DNA from: CAXTTV01 sp964247295
Lineage (GTDB): Bacteria > Chloroflexota > Ktedonobacteria > Ktedonobacterales > Ktedonobacteraceae
Direction of reading: 5' to 3'
NCBI GenBank assembly: GCA_964247295.1
Contig: CAXTTV010000053.1
Location: forward strand, 1-27,043
DNA: 27,043 bases
Under the pieces are notes generated by a model. That model had not been told where the DNA came from and did no database searches. It was given only the letters and a program-made list of their open reading frames with translations. Shown piece by piece: positions 1-7,737 of this stretch (within the stretch, counting starts at the first letter, position 1; every line of letters starts with the position of its first letter). Made by a program: the position numbers and the translations under genes.

Positions 1-321
1 ATGGGGCCCATCCAGCCGACCTCGCGTGATGCCTTCTCCCCTTCGCCGCCCGTCCTGCCCGGCGAGCCCCTGCGGGCGCCTGGATATCTCGGATGCCGAC
101 CTATCTGAGCATCCTTGTGTCCGAAAAATTCCAGAGGCTCAGGTGCTTCAGGCTGCCGAAGATCTTCTTCGTACCGCGAATATTTCTCATTAATCCGTCT
201 AAATAGTATACTAGATAGAAAAGTGGGGATGCAGGGGACTAGTCGCCCCTGGCAGGGATCGGGGCTGCGCGCCCCACCTCCCTTCCCGCTCCGCCGTTGG
301 CGGTACAAATGATGCACACAT
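1..321. other. GC-rich, hairpin-rich intergenic region at the left contig end
   Basis: No convincing gene is seen here; the short open frames lack a ribosome-binding site and have low-complexity Pro/Arg/Ser translations. The stretch 1-100 is very GC-rich, 110-230 is ordinary, and 232-303 holds three hairpins in a row: CAGGGG/CCCCTG (232-237 with 246-251), GGGGC/GCCCC (261-265 with 271-275) and CCGCC/GGCGG (291-295 with 299-303, loop GTT). The last hairpin and its flank, read on the minus strand, resemble the hairpin and purine-rich tail near 26948-26980 at the other end of the window. This suggests a dispersed intergenic repeat. A candidate promoter lies at 184-212. Confidence 0.6.
184..212 (+). 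promoter_or_regulatory. candidate sigma-70 promoter for the GT9 gene pair
   Basis: A -35-like TTCTCA (184-189, 4/6 to consensus) and a -10 TATACT (207-212, 5/6) are separated by 17 bp, in an AT-rich pocket of an otherwise GC-rich region. It would give a leader of about 100 nt containing the three hairpins at 232-303. This is prediction only. Confidence 0.4.
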
Positions 322-1659
322 ATGAATAAACAAGTAGATATATTACGATCAAAAATGTCAGATGTTGATGACTATGGCTATCCAACAAAGCCGGACTCTA
401 AAGGGCGGCTCCGCAAGATTGGCGTTGGCACGACGCGATCGCTGCTGGTGAAGGGGATAGGGCTGGCGCTCAATACTGTTGGGACGCTGCTCTGGCTGGG
501 ACAACGGGGGCGGGCTCACCCTCCATTGAGGCCGGGCCGCTTCGCTCCCAGGCGGATTCTGGTCATCCGTCTAGACCTGATCGGCGATGTGGTTCTCTCA
601 ACTACGGTGGTTCGTGCTCTGAAGCGTACGTATCCTGAGGCAGAGATCGATCTTCTAGCGATCCCGGCCAGCGCGAAAGTGCTGGCCAGCGATCCGGATC
701 TTCACCAGATCCTGACCTATGATCCTAATATCTGGCGACGCCCCAAGGCTTTGTTCGGGATTACAAACTGGCGCGCGGCTCTGCAACTGCGCCGCCAGAT
801 GCACCGCCGCCACTACGATCTGGCGATGAGCGTATCTGGTCCCTGGGCCGCGATCCTTTCGGTGCTCAGTGGGGCTCCTCGCCGGATCGGCTTCGGCAAA
901 GAGGGCTATTTCGGCTTTATGACCGATAGCGCGCCCGGCGCACACTGGCGCACCAGACAGATTAAACATGAGGTGGATTATTGTCTTGAACTGGCTCAGA
1001 AGGCTGGGGCAAAGATTGAGCCCAGCGATCGCGTCCCTCATCTGACGGTGGTTCCTCAGGCCCAGGAGGAGATTCAGCAATTGCTCCAGCAAGAGGGGAT
1101 CACCCATGAGCGCCCAATTATTGCCTGCCATATCAATTCTAATAATGGACAATCCAAGCGCTGGCCGATCCCCTACTGGGCAACCCTACTGGACCGCCTG
1201 ATCCGTGAGGGCAACCAGGTGATCCTGACGGGGGCTCCGAACGATCTCCCAAACATTGAGGCGGTTATACAGCGGATGAGTGAGCGGCCACATAATCTTT
1301 CTGGCCGCACCAGTCTAACCGGGTTGGCGGCCCTGTTCGCCGAAACGGATCTCTTAATCACCGGTGATAGCGGCCCAATGCATATCGCGGCGGCGATGGG
1401 AACGCCACTGCTGGCGATCCATGGCCCTACCGATCCCAATCAAAGCGGTCCTATCAGCCCCAGAGCCACTATTATTCGCAGCGATATCTGGTGCAGTCCC
1501 TGCTATAACGCAACTAGCAGCGCCGATTGTCGTTTTTTTACGACGGCCTGTATGAAGAATATCTCGCCAACCCGGCTTTATGAGACGGTGCAACACGTGT
1601 TGCACCAGGATAGATCCCAGGCCGAAGCACAAACAATTATTGTTCCCTATCTAACCTGA
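322..1659 (+). CDS. glycosyltransferase family 9 (ADP-heptose:LPS heptosyltransferase-like)
   Basis: This 445-residue protein carries the GT9 fold. The N-terminal Rossmann half begins near residue 74 (ILVIRLDLIGDVVLST), and the C-terminal nucleotide-sugar half ends in the family signature GDSGPMHIAAAMGTP near residues 348-362, followed by GPTDP. A Cys-rich tail (WCSPCY...C...C) is also common in GT9 enzymes. Family members transfer a heptose or another nucleotide-activated sugar to a cell-surface acceptor. The first ~70 residues are extra and of unknown role. No Shine-Dalgarno sequence is evident before the ATG at 322, so the true start may be internal, for example ATG 355. The gene lies 12 bp upstream of a second GT9 gene and probably shares its transcript. 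The family call is secure; donor and acceptor cannot be read from the sequence. Confidence 0.9.
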   Translation: MNKQVDILRSKMSDVDDYGYPTKPDSKGRLRKIGVGTTRSLLVKGIGLALNTVGTLLWLGQRGRAHPPLRPGRFAPRRILVIRLDLIGDVVLSTTVVRALKRTYPEAEIDLLAIPASAKVLASDPDLHQILTYDPNIWRRPKALFGITNWRAALQLRRQMHRRHYDLAMSVSGPWAAILSVLSGAPRRIGFGKEGYFGFMTDSAPGAHWRTRQIKHEVDYCLELAQKAGAKIEPSDRVPHLTVVPQAQEEIQQLLQQEGITHERPIIACHINSNNGQSKRWPIPYWATLLDRLIREGNQVILTGAPNDLPNIEAVIQRMSERPHNLSGRTSLTGLAALFAETDLLITGDSGPMHIAAAMGTPLLAIHGPTDPNQSGPISPRATIIRSDIWCSPCYNATSSADCRFFTTACMKNISPTRLYETVQHVLHQDRSQAEAQTIIVPYLT

Positions 1660-1671
1660 CTGAGAAAAAAG

Positions 1672-2904
1672 ATGTCTCTACTACACTCAACACAAACAAA
1701 GCCTATAACTCTACCACAGAATGCACATATTCTGGTGGTAAAGATGGCGGGGATCGGAGATCTCTTGATCTCCACTCCAGCACTCCGAGCCTTGCGCGAG
1801 ACCTATCCCCTCGCGCGCATTGATCTGTTAGTGACGCCGGACTCGGCGGGCCTGCTCGATGGCTGGGATGTGATCGATAAGATTATCGTGCTGGACAAGT
1901 ACCTTTTCGATTACCCGCAGCAGATGCTGAAAAACCCGCTTAATCTATTAAAGCTGACGCCGACCTGGAAGGATCTCCACGGCGGCGAATATGATGCGGT
2001 CCTGTTGTTCCATCATCTGACACTACCCTTTGGTAGGATGAAGCATCAGGCGCTGATGCGAGCCACCGGGGCCAGGTATCGCGTTGGGCTGGATAATGGT
2101 CACGGCTGGTTCCTGAATGTCCGAGCAAAGGATGAAGGCTTCGGGGCAATGCATGAGGCCGATTATAATCAGGCGGTCGCGGGAGCGGTCGGGGCGACAA
2201 CTGAGAATAAACGTCTCTTTGTCCCGATCAATGAAGATGAGCGCCGTAGGGCTCGCGAGCTGGTCTTTGAGGGAAACTATCCCAATGAAGTGTTCCACCC
2301 AATTGTCGCGATGCACCCCGGTAGTGGTGGCTATAGCACAGCACGCCGCTGGGCCCCCGAACGCTTCGCTGAACTTGCGGATAGGCTTTATAAGGATTTC
2401 GGCGGACAGCTTCTGCTGATGGGCGGCCCTGAGGAGGCGGATCTGCACCGCTCAATTATGGAGATGATGCGTTCTGAAATGCCGGTGCGTAGCCTGGCTG
2501 GCAAGGGCAGTATTAAGGTGGCGGCGGCGGTCCTCGAAAAGGCGGACCTGTTTGTAGGCAATGACTCATCGTTGATGCACCTGGCGGCGACCGCCGGCAT
2601 ACCGCTGGTGGGTATCTACGGCCTGAGCAACTATAAAGCCTGGGGACCCTATACTGGTGAAGCGGATCTGGAGCATAGCAAGAAGGCCCGAGTGGTTCAT
2701 TTGGATCTTCCCTGTATGCCCTGCTTCTATCGAGGGCACGATCTCGGTACGCCGGAAGGCTGTAGCACTCGCGATTGCCTGGCTCAGTTGGGGGTTGATC
2801 CCGTGGCGGTCGCGGCTCGCCAGCTTTTGCGTGAGAAATTTAAAAAAAAGAACGTAATACATATAAGCGAAGAGCCTCGCAAGCAAGACTCATCGCTTGC
2901 CTGA
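1672..2904 (+). CDS. glycosyltransferase family 9, second copy
   Basis: This 410-residue GT9 protein is a paralogue of the preceding gene rather than a duplicate, as the two differ widely. The N-terminal motif (ILVVKMAGIGDLLISTPALR) starts near residue 21. The middle has the HPGSGG motif before the second domain, and the C-terminal signature GNDSSLMHLAATAGIP lies near residues 296-311. The tail carries the CxxC...C...C cluster also seen in the upstream protein. It starts 12 bp after the first GT9 gene and is followed 7 bp later by a strong intrinsic terminator, so the two form a compact operon. A pair of GT9 enzymes usually adds successive sugars to one surface glycan or glycolipid. Heptose as the donor is assumed from the family name only. 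Confidence 0.9.
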   Translation: MSLLHSTQTKPITLPQNAHILVVKMAGIGDLLISTPALRALRETYPLARIDLLVTPDSAGLLDGWDVIDKIIVLDKYLFDYPQQMLKNPLNLLKLTPTWKDLHGGEYDAVLLFHHLTLPFGRMKHQALMRATGARYRVGLDNGHGWFLNVRAKDEGFGAMHEADYNQAVAGAVGATTENKRLFVPINEDERRRARELVFEGNYPNEVFHPIVAMHPGSGGYSTARRWAPERFAELADRLYKDFGGQLLLMGGPEEADLHRSIMEMMRSEMPVRSLAGKGSIKVAAAVLEKADLFVGNDSSLMHLAATAGIPLVGIYGLSNYKAWGPYTGEADLEHSKKARVVHLDLPCMPCFYRGHDLGTPEGCSTRDCLAQLGVDPVAVAARQLLREKFKKKNVIHISEEPRKQDSSLA

Positions 2905-2910
2905 TGTGAG

Positions 2911-2947
2911 GAGGGCCGTGACAGGGAAGGTACGGCCCTCTTTTTTT
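2911..2947 (+). terminator. intrinsic terminator of the GT9 operon
   Basis: A perfect 9-bp GC-rich stem (GAGGGCCGT 2911-2919 with ACGGCCCTC 2932-2940) and a 12-nt loop are followed directly by seven T (2941-2947). It sits 7 bp after the stop of the second GT9 gene. The stem also faces the end of the convergent radical SAM gene but lacks a U-tract on that strand. Confidence 0.88.
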
Positions 2948-2989
2948 ACGCTCTTCTTAAGGAACATAATCTTAAAAATGAGACGATAT

Positions 2990-4279
2990 CTACAAAGCGG
3001 GAGCCTCGGTCACAATCTCGGCGCTCTGTATCTTACGTTGAACTGGACGTGTAAAGTTTCCAATCTCAACTTCAGGTAGTTCTCTCTTTAAGGTCGCCAA
3101 AAGGGCGGGAATCCCTATGGCTTTCCCCATGCTCTCCAATGGCGGAACTCGTGGAAGCAACACTTCTGGATCAATGTTCAGGTTCCGCATCTGAATTAAC
3201 CTCAAGCCCGTCTCTTTCACAAAGGAAATCAAAGCCTCTACCTCTCGCTCACGGTCGATCATCCCCGGAAAACTTAACAGATTAATGGAGCTATACACCC
3301 CAGCCTGACGCGCCCGTTTCAGGGACTCTTTCACATGCTCAAAGGTATAGCCGATCGGACGATAGTAGGCATTGTACGTTTCAGGATGCCCTGAGATCGT
3401 ACTGGTTCGTAGGGTATCCAGACCCGAGTCGAACAGATATTGCATCCATCGGGGATTACTAGAATTACTGTTGATGTTGATCACGCCCCGATCAGTGCGC
3501 TGCCGAATTTTCTGGATCGCCTGCCCGATCCTTCTCCATTGTAAAAGAGGCTCGCCCTCGCAGCCCTGCCCAAAACTAACGATCGCGTCTTCGGCCTGCT
3601 CTAGATGGGGAAGGGCAACCTCGACGATCTCATCAACACTCGGCACAAAGGTCAAACGGTCCTGAGGCGAGATCAGATCTTCCTCTTCCTGCTTAGAGAT
3701 ACACCCAACACATCGGGCATTACACCCCGGTGAGGTCGCAATCGCCATCTCCCAGCGTTCAAAAAACAGGTTGCTAGCGGTGGGACATGAATAGTCCAGG
3801 GCGCAATGCGCATGCTGCCCAATAATCCGGTTCTGGGGATAGGCCGCCTGCTTCTCCCTGACCAGCTTCTCTAACTGCTTGCGATTAAAGGCCCTGGGAT
3901 GCCACTTGCGCGGGCTATCGGTCTTGACGGCGGCAACATAAAGTTCCCCATTCAGGCTCGCGACCGCACTGTAGCCAAAGAAGGGGAGGGGCTCGGTATC
4001 GGGAACTTTCTCGTAGTCTGGCAGAAGCGTCCGCGTATAGCCGATGGGGAGCAGCGCGGCGGCGGCCCAGCCCTCTGTGGCTGGCAAAGTAATCCGAGAG
4101 CCATTCCGCTTCCGGCCCACGGCCAGGCGATCTGGCATCATTGAGAGCGTCACACCATCGGGCAATGGAATCAAATCCCTGACCTCAAGTGGCTTTCCAT
4201 CAAACGCCAGAGCTTGCAGGCGGGCATCTTCAAGAATCTCTCCTTCGGGAGTACAATAAACAAGATGTGGAACTGGCAT
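2990..4279 (-). CDS. radical SAM protein of unknown substrate
   Basis: The start is placed at ATG 4279, giving 429 residues, because TAAGGA sits 5 nt upstream. Longer readings have no ribosome-binding site and an implausible N-terminus. The radical SAM cluster motif CxxxCxxC is seen as C186, C190 and C193 (SPGCNARCVGC). It is followed by the glycine-rich GQGCEGEPLL segment and typical TIM-barrel strands (NINSNS, TSTISG, SSINLLSFPG). Residues 1-180 form an extra N-terminal region with two further cysteines (HC-ALDYSC near 158-165), not part of the standard fold. The enzyme should bind a [4Fe-4S] cluster and cleave S-adenosylmethionine; the substrate is unknown. It follows a small gene by 55 bp, likely in one operon with a promoter at 4710-4739. 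Confidence 0.85.
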   Translation of the reverse strand: MPVPHLVYCTPEGEILEDARLQALAFDGKPLEVRDLIPLPDGVTLSMMPDRLAVGRKRNGSRITLPATEGWAAAALLPIGYTRTLLPDYEKVPDTEPLPFFGYSAVASLNGELYVAAVKTDSPRKWHPRAFNRKQLEKLVREKQAAYPQNRIIGQHAHCALDYSCPTASNLFFERWEMAIATSPGCNARCVGCISKQEEEDLISPQDRLTFVPSVDEIVEVALPHLEQAEDAIVSFGQGCEGEPLLQWRRIGQAIQKIRQRTDRGVININSNSSNPRWMQYLFDSGLDTLRTSTISGHPETYNAYYRPIGYTFEHVKESLKRARQAGVYSSINLLSFPGMIDREREVEALISFVKETGLRLIQMRNLNIDPEVLLPRVPPLESMGKAIGIPALLATLKRELPEVEIGNFTRPVQRKIQSAEIVTEAPAL

Positions 4280-4334
4280 GTTTTTCCTTAACTGGGTATC
4301 AGCCACAGACAATCTTAAATGGCTCGGAACACTC

Positions 4335-4661
4335 CTACCGATCGGAGCTAATCTCACGCATAGTGGGAACACCAGGACTTGTCGGAGTGATCGGGATCTG
4401 TGGATTAGTTGGCCGCTCATCTACATAGTCGTCTTGAAAAATTCGAGGTAAGGCTCCGGTCTGCTTTTGAACCGCGACCCTCTCCTCTAACTCTTTTGTT
4501 TCTTCATACACAAAGCTGAGCAAAATATGCTCTTCCCGGACACTCTGACAAAACTGACGAATGCGTGGACGCTCTTCTTCCATCCAGGTATTCACAATGG
4601 CTTCCAGTGTGGAAAAATTATCGCCACAGACGGCGCTATCAAAGCTTTTGAATCTATACAC
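4335..4661 (-). CDS. small conserved-looking protein of unknown function
   Basis: This is a 108-residue protein starting at GTG 4661. The start is supported by an AGGAAAGGAAG ribosome-binding region just upstream and by a good promoter about 50 bp further up. The first ~55 residues look like a compact alpha/beta unit (MYRFKSFDS, then EAIVNTWMEE and a strand LLSFVYEE). The pattern of an N-terminal strand, an amphipathic helix and a closing strand with VYEE loosely recalls small Cse60-like sporulation proteins, but this is only a resemblance. The last ~35 residues are Pro/Thr-rich and probably disordered. It lies immediately upstream of the radical SAM gene and is probably co-transcribed, so it could be a partner or substrate. 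No function is assigned. Confidence 0.65.
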   Translation of the reverse strand: MYRFKSFDSAVCGDNFSTLEAIVNTWMEEERPRIRQFCQSVREEHILLSFVYEETKELEERVAVQKQTGALPRIFQDDYVDERPTNPQIPITPTSPGVPTMREISSDR

Positions 4662-4709
4662 TGGCGCTTCCTTTCCTACGTGTCAGGGCAGCTATCATTA
4701 TTGCCGGTT

Positions 4710-4739
4710 ATTGTATCATTGCCAGCAAATTTTTGACAA
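4710..4739 (-). promoter_or_regulatory. sigma-70 promoter for the small protein / radical SAM operon
   Basis: Read on the minus strand, TTGTCA (4739-4734, 5/6) and TACAAT (4715-4710, 5/6) are separated by 18 bp, and TGA before the -10 makes an extended -10 element. The predicted start is near 4703, giving a ~40-nt leader to the GTG at 4661. Confidence 0.65.
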
Positions 4740-4798
4740 TATCTCTCTATTATATGCATTTGTGGCTATAGGATAGAAGTTGCTAACCCTTTCTCCTA

Positions 4799-6118
4799 TT
4801 ATCTCCTGATTTCAACTCCCAATCCACTGAGCGTCTCAAAAAAGGTGGGGTAGCTTTTTGAGATATGCTCGGTTCCCTGCAACTTCAGTCCCTTTCGGCT
4901 TCCAATACCCGCGATTGCCAGGGCCATTAATACGCGGTGATCGTGATGCCCATCAACGTTGACACCACCCTCAATTCCCTGTGGTCGCCCCTGCACAATG
5001 ATCGCGTCCCTCTGAGGCGTAATGGCACAACCGGCCTTTTTCAATTCATTACATAAATCGTTAATACGGTCCGATTCCTTATAATGCAAATTTTCTATAT
5101 TATAGAAAACGCTCTCTCCCTCCGCAAAACAGGCGGCAGCAACCAGTACAGGAATGCTATCAATTACGGGATCTCCATCCAGCTTGATGCCTCGCAACCT
5201 TCGCCCACCTTGAATAGTCAGCGTCTCACCTTCGCGTTCCAGGTCAGCACCCATCAGATTAAACGCTTGCAACAGGGCCTCGCCATCCTCTTCTCCCACC
5301 CGTAAACGCGTTAAGCGTAACCGACTCTGAGGATCTCTTGCTGTTAAACAGGCAGAAATTAAGGCTGCCGCCGAAGGATAATCTCCTGGTAACGTATACT
5401 CCTGTGGACGGTAATGTTGATCTCCTGGTATCGAAAAATGCTGAAAAGCATTCCGCTTTACTGTTATACCAGCTTCATCCAATACGTTCAAAGTGATTTC
5501 AATCAGCGGCCTTGATTTTAATCCATCTACTACCTCTATTTCTAATCCGTCTTTTAGCAGAGGCGCGAGAAATAATAAAGAGCTCAGATACTGGGAACTA
5601 CGCGCACCCGAAATCTGAATATGTCCGCCACGCAAACCACCACCATGAATATGAATCGGCAGATATCCTTCGTCCCCCACAGCCTGGATCTCCGCGCCAA
5701 GACTTCTGAGGGCCGTTAATAACTCGCGATTTGGCCGCTTCCCTAAAGATTGGCTATAAGAAGTGAAAAAGGTAATATCTGGCAGTAACGACCCAACCCC
5801 AAGAAACAATCTGAGAACCGCTCCAGCATTCCCAGCGTCCACCCTGACCGGTCCAGAGGCCTGCGGACGACCAACGCCTTTTATCCTCAAATGCTGATGG
5901 TCAGCGTCCGCCCAATCAAGACGCGCACCTAAAGCCTGGCAACACCTTACTAAGGCTTCGGTATCATTACTGAGGGCGGGATAGTGGATCAGGCTCTCTC
6001 CGTTCGCCAGAGCCGCAGATAAAATGTAACGCACGGTGTAATACTTGGAAGATGGCAGTTGAGGCTCTCCCTCGATCCGTTCAGCAGGTACAATTGTGAG
6101 TCTCGGCCCATCCAACAT
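4799..6118 (-). CDS. aroA: 3-phosphoshikimate 1-carboxyvinyltransferase (EPSP synthase), divergent
   Basis: The enzyme joins phosphoenolpyruvate to shikimate-3-phosphate in the shikimate pathway. The start is taken at ATG 6118 (439 residues, near the family norm) because GAGAGG lies 5 nt upstream; ATG 6148 is the alternative. Recognisable motifs by hand alignment to E. coli AroA are LPSSK-YYTVR (K25, R30), GNAGAVLR (97-103), KRP, SSQYLSSLLF, SRPLIEITLNVL, NIENLHYKESDR, DHRVLMALAIAG and ISKSYPTFF. The lysines, arginines, aspartate and asparagine that contact substrates are kept. The serine after the first lysine (E. coli S23) is Tyr here, T97 is Ala and P101 is Leu. It has its own promoter and no other aro gene lies nearby. 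Confidence 0.88.
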   Translation of the reverse strand: MLDGPRLTIVPAERIEGEPQLPSSKYYTVRYILSAALANGESLIHYPALSNDTEALVRCCQALGARLDWADADHQHLRIKGVGRPQASGPVRVDAGNAGAVLRLFLGVGSLLPDITFFTSYSQSLGKRPNRELLTALRSLGAEIQAVGDEGYLPIHIHGGGLRGGHIQISGARSSQYLSSLLFLAPLLKDGLEIEVVDGLKSRPLIEITLNVLDEAGITVKRNAFQHFSIPGDQHYRPQEYTLPGDYPSAAALISACLTARDPQSRLRLTRLRVGEEDGEALLQAFNLMGADLEREGETLTIQGGRRLRGIKLDGDPVIDSIPVLVAAACFAEGESVFYNIENLHYKESDRINDLCNELKKAGCAITPQRDAIIVQGRPQGIEGGVNVDGHHDHRVLMALAIAGIGSRKGLKLQGTEHISKSYPTFFETLSGLGVEIRR

Positions 6119-6170
6119 ATATACCTCTCTTTCAATACAATGGTCCATTCTTTAACGCTTGCTGTTCCGC

Positions 6171-6199
6171 ATTATAAGCTATCCTCCCTTGAGCGTCGA
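6171..6199 (-). promoter_or_regulatory. promoter of aroA
   Basis: On the minus strand, a perfect -10 TATAAT (6176-6171) lies 17 bp after TCGACG (6199-6194, 4/6). The predicted start is near 6164, about 46 nt before the chosen ATG. Confidence 0.6.
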
Positions 6200-6368
6200 G
6201 CTTTTAAACCGATAAAGACAGTATGCATACTAGTGATAACGAGCTGGAAACAGAAGATAAACATCTGTTATGATTATCTATACTACAAATACTATACAAA
6301 ATATAACAAATGTTAGAATAACATTATCTTTTATGTGTGGGCATGATCACATTAAAAATGAAGAATGA

Positions 6369-6397
6369 TTGACTTCTAATGTATTAACTGTTATACT
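6369..6397 (+). promoter_or_regulatory. promoter of the sarcosine-oxidase-like gene
   Basis: TTGACT (6369-6374, 5/6) and TATACT (6392-6397, 5/6) are separated by exactly 17 bp in AT-rich DNA. The predicted start is near 6404, about 38 nt before the GTG start codon. Confidence 0.7.
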
Positions 6398-6441
6398 CGA
6401 TATATTCTTATTCATCATCCTCAAGGAGGGAATAGATTACT

Positions 6442-7617
6442 GTGCATCAAGATCATATCGTGATTATAGGAGCGGGGGTGGTTGGTCTCGCTACAGCATA
6501 TGCCCTGCTCTCTCAAGGTCACCGGCACGTGACAGTGCTAGAACAGGAGAAAGTAGATCACCTTCGAGCAACCTCTCGTGGCTCCTCTCGCCTGCTTCGC
6601 TTTGAATATGGGGCGGATGTCTTTTACAGTCAGATGGTTCGGCATAGCCTTGAGCGCTGGCTAAAACTGGAAAGAGTAACAGATCGTACACTCTATACTC
6701 GTACAGGTGTTTTAATGCTTGGCTCTACTCATGATCACACAACGCAACCCTGCTATCATATTCTAAAAGAATTGGATCTGCCAATTCAACGTCTTTCGAC
6801 CGAATGTTGTCTACAACACTTCCCTCAATTCCATCCAAGGGGCTTTGATTTTATCGCCTTTAATTATGAAGCGGGTATTCTCCATGCCTCTCACTGTCTG
6901 CGTGTGCTGAAAGCTTTGATTCAAGACCTTGGAGGACAGATCTGTGAATCCTGCAAGGTTACTGAGATACGTCATGAGAATTCTCGTGAGCCAATCTCCC
7001 TTCATATAAGCTCAGGTGAGGTAATGTTGGCTGATCGCATTGTCGTAGCTACCGGCCCCTGGGTTCATCGCCTGCTGGGTCATCTACATCTCCCGATTCG
7101 TTTGACGCGTCAGCATGTCCTTTATTTTGCTGGCCTACCATCCACGTCTTACGAGCTCAATGCTTTTCCTGCCTTCCTGGCGGACGATCTCTATGGCTTT
7201 CCGATCCATCCCGGTCCTTCTTCTACCGGGTGCCAATGGTTGAAGGCAACATCCCATAGCTTTGGTACCGAAATCGATCCAGACGACCCTCCCGGCATGG
7301 ACCTTTCGGTGATTCAACAGGTCACTCAACGTCTTCATACCCTAATTCCCGCACTCCAACAGGCTGAACTTATCCATGTCGAAACCTGTATGTACGATGT
7401 CAGTCCCGACGAAGACTTTGTTTTGGATCGCGATCCAGATGATCCTCGGGTGGTCTTTGCAACCGGCCTGACCGGTCACGGCTTTAAATTCGGTCTTTTA
7501 CTTGGCGATCTTCTACGCGATATCTTATTAGAAAATCCTTCCGCTATTCCTACAAGCCGTTTCCAGCTTGCTCGCTTCTCCCGTCAAGATCAATCCAGTA
7601 TTTCTCTCGTCTCCTAA
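6442..7617 (+). CDS. FAD-dependent oxidoreductase of the monomeric sarcosine oxidase / N-methyltryptophan oxidase family
   Basis: This is a 391-residue DAO-family flavoenzyme, about the size of monomeric sarcosine oxidase (MSOX). It starts at GTG 6442, 11 nt after a strong AAGGAGGG. The dinucleotide-binding GAGVVG spans residues 10-15. By hand alignment to Bacillus MSOX, the residues for covalent FAD attachment and oxygen activation are kept: Cys316 in TCMYDVSPDE (MSOX C315), Tyr318, Lys268 (MSOX K265) and Lys349 in GHGFKF (K348). Arg50 and Arg53 match R49 and R52, but the position of MSOX His45 is not His. It should oxidise an N-methylated or secondary amine, producing hydrogen peroxide; the exact substrate is open. 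It is a single-gene unit with its own promoter. Confidence 0.88.
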   Translation: MHQDHIVIIGAGVVGLATAYALLSQGHRHVTVLEQEKVDHLRATSRGSSRLLRFEYGADVFYSQMVRHSLERWLKLERVTDRTLYTRTGVLMLGSTHDHTTQPCYHILKELDLPIQRLSTECCLQHFPQFHPRGFDFIAFNYEAGILHASHCLRVLKALIQDLGGQICESCKVTEIRHENSREPISLHISSGEVMLADRIVVATGPWVHRLLGHLHLPIRLTRQHVLYFAGLPSTSYELNAFPAFLADDLYGFPIHPGPSSTGCQWLKATSHSFGTEIDPDDPPGMDLSVIQQVTQRLHTLIPALQQAELIHVETCMYDVSPDEDFVLDRDPDDPRVVFATGLTGHGFKFGLLLGDLLRDILLENPSAIPTSRFQLARFSRQDQSSISLVS

Positions 7618-7620
7618 GAC

Positions 7621-7672
7621 ATAAAAAGGCCGATCCCTTGAGCATTGAAAAAAAGTAGCTCAAGGGATCGGC
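7621..7672 (-). terminator. intrinsic terminator of the polysaccharide operon
   Basis: A perfect 15-bp stem (7629-7643 with 7658-7672) has a 14-nt loop. On the minus strand it is followed by CCTTTTTAT, so it terminates transcripts coming from the glycoside hydrolase gene. On the plus strand no U-run follows the stem, though the hairpin may also protect the 3' end of the convergent oxidase mRNA. Confidence 0.85.
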
Positions 7673-7737
7673 GAGGGCCAGATGGGAGAATAGTGATCCC
7701 CCATTGGAATTTCTCTCCAAAAGCGCTGGTATTCGGT

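Noticed and set aside
115..312. 65-codon open frame in the GC-rich left end
   Set aside because: It has no ribosome-binding site and an Arg/Ser/Pro low-complexity translation, and it overlaps three hairpins and a candidate promoter.
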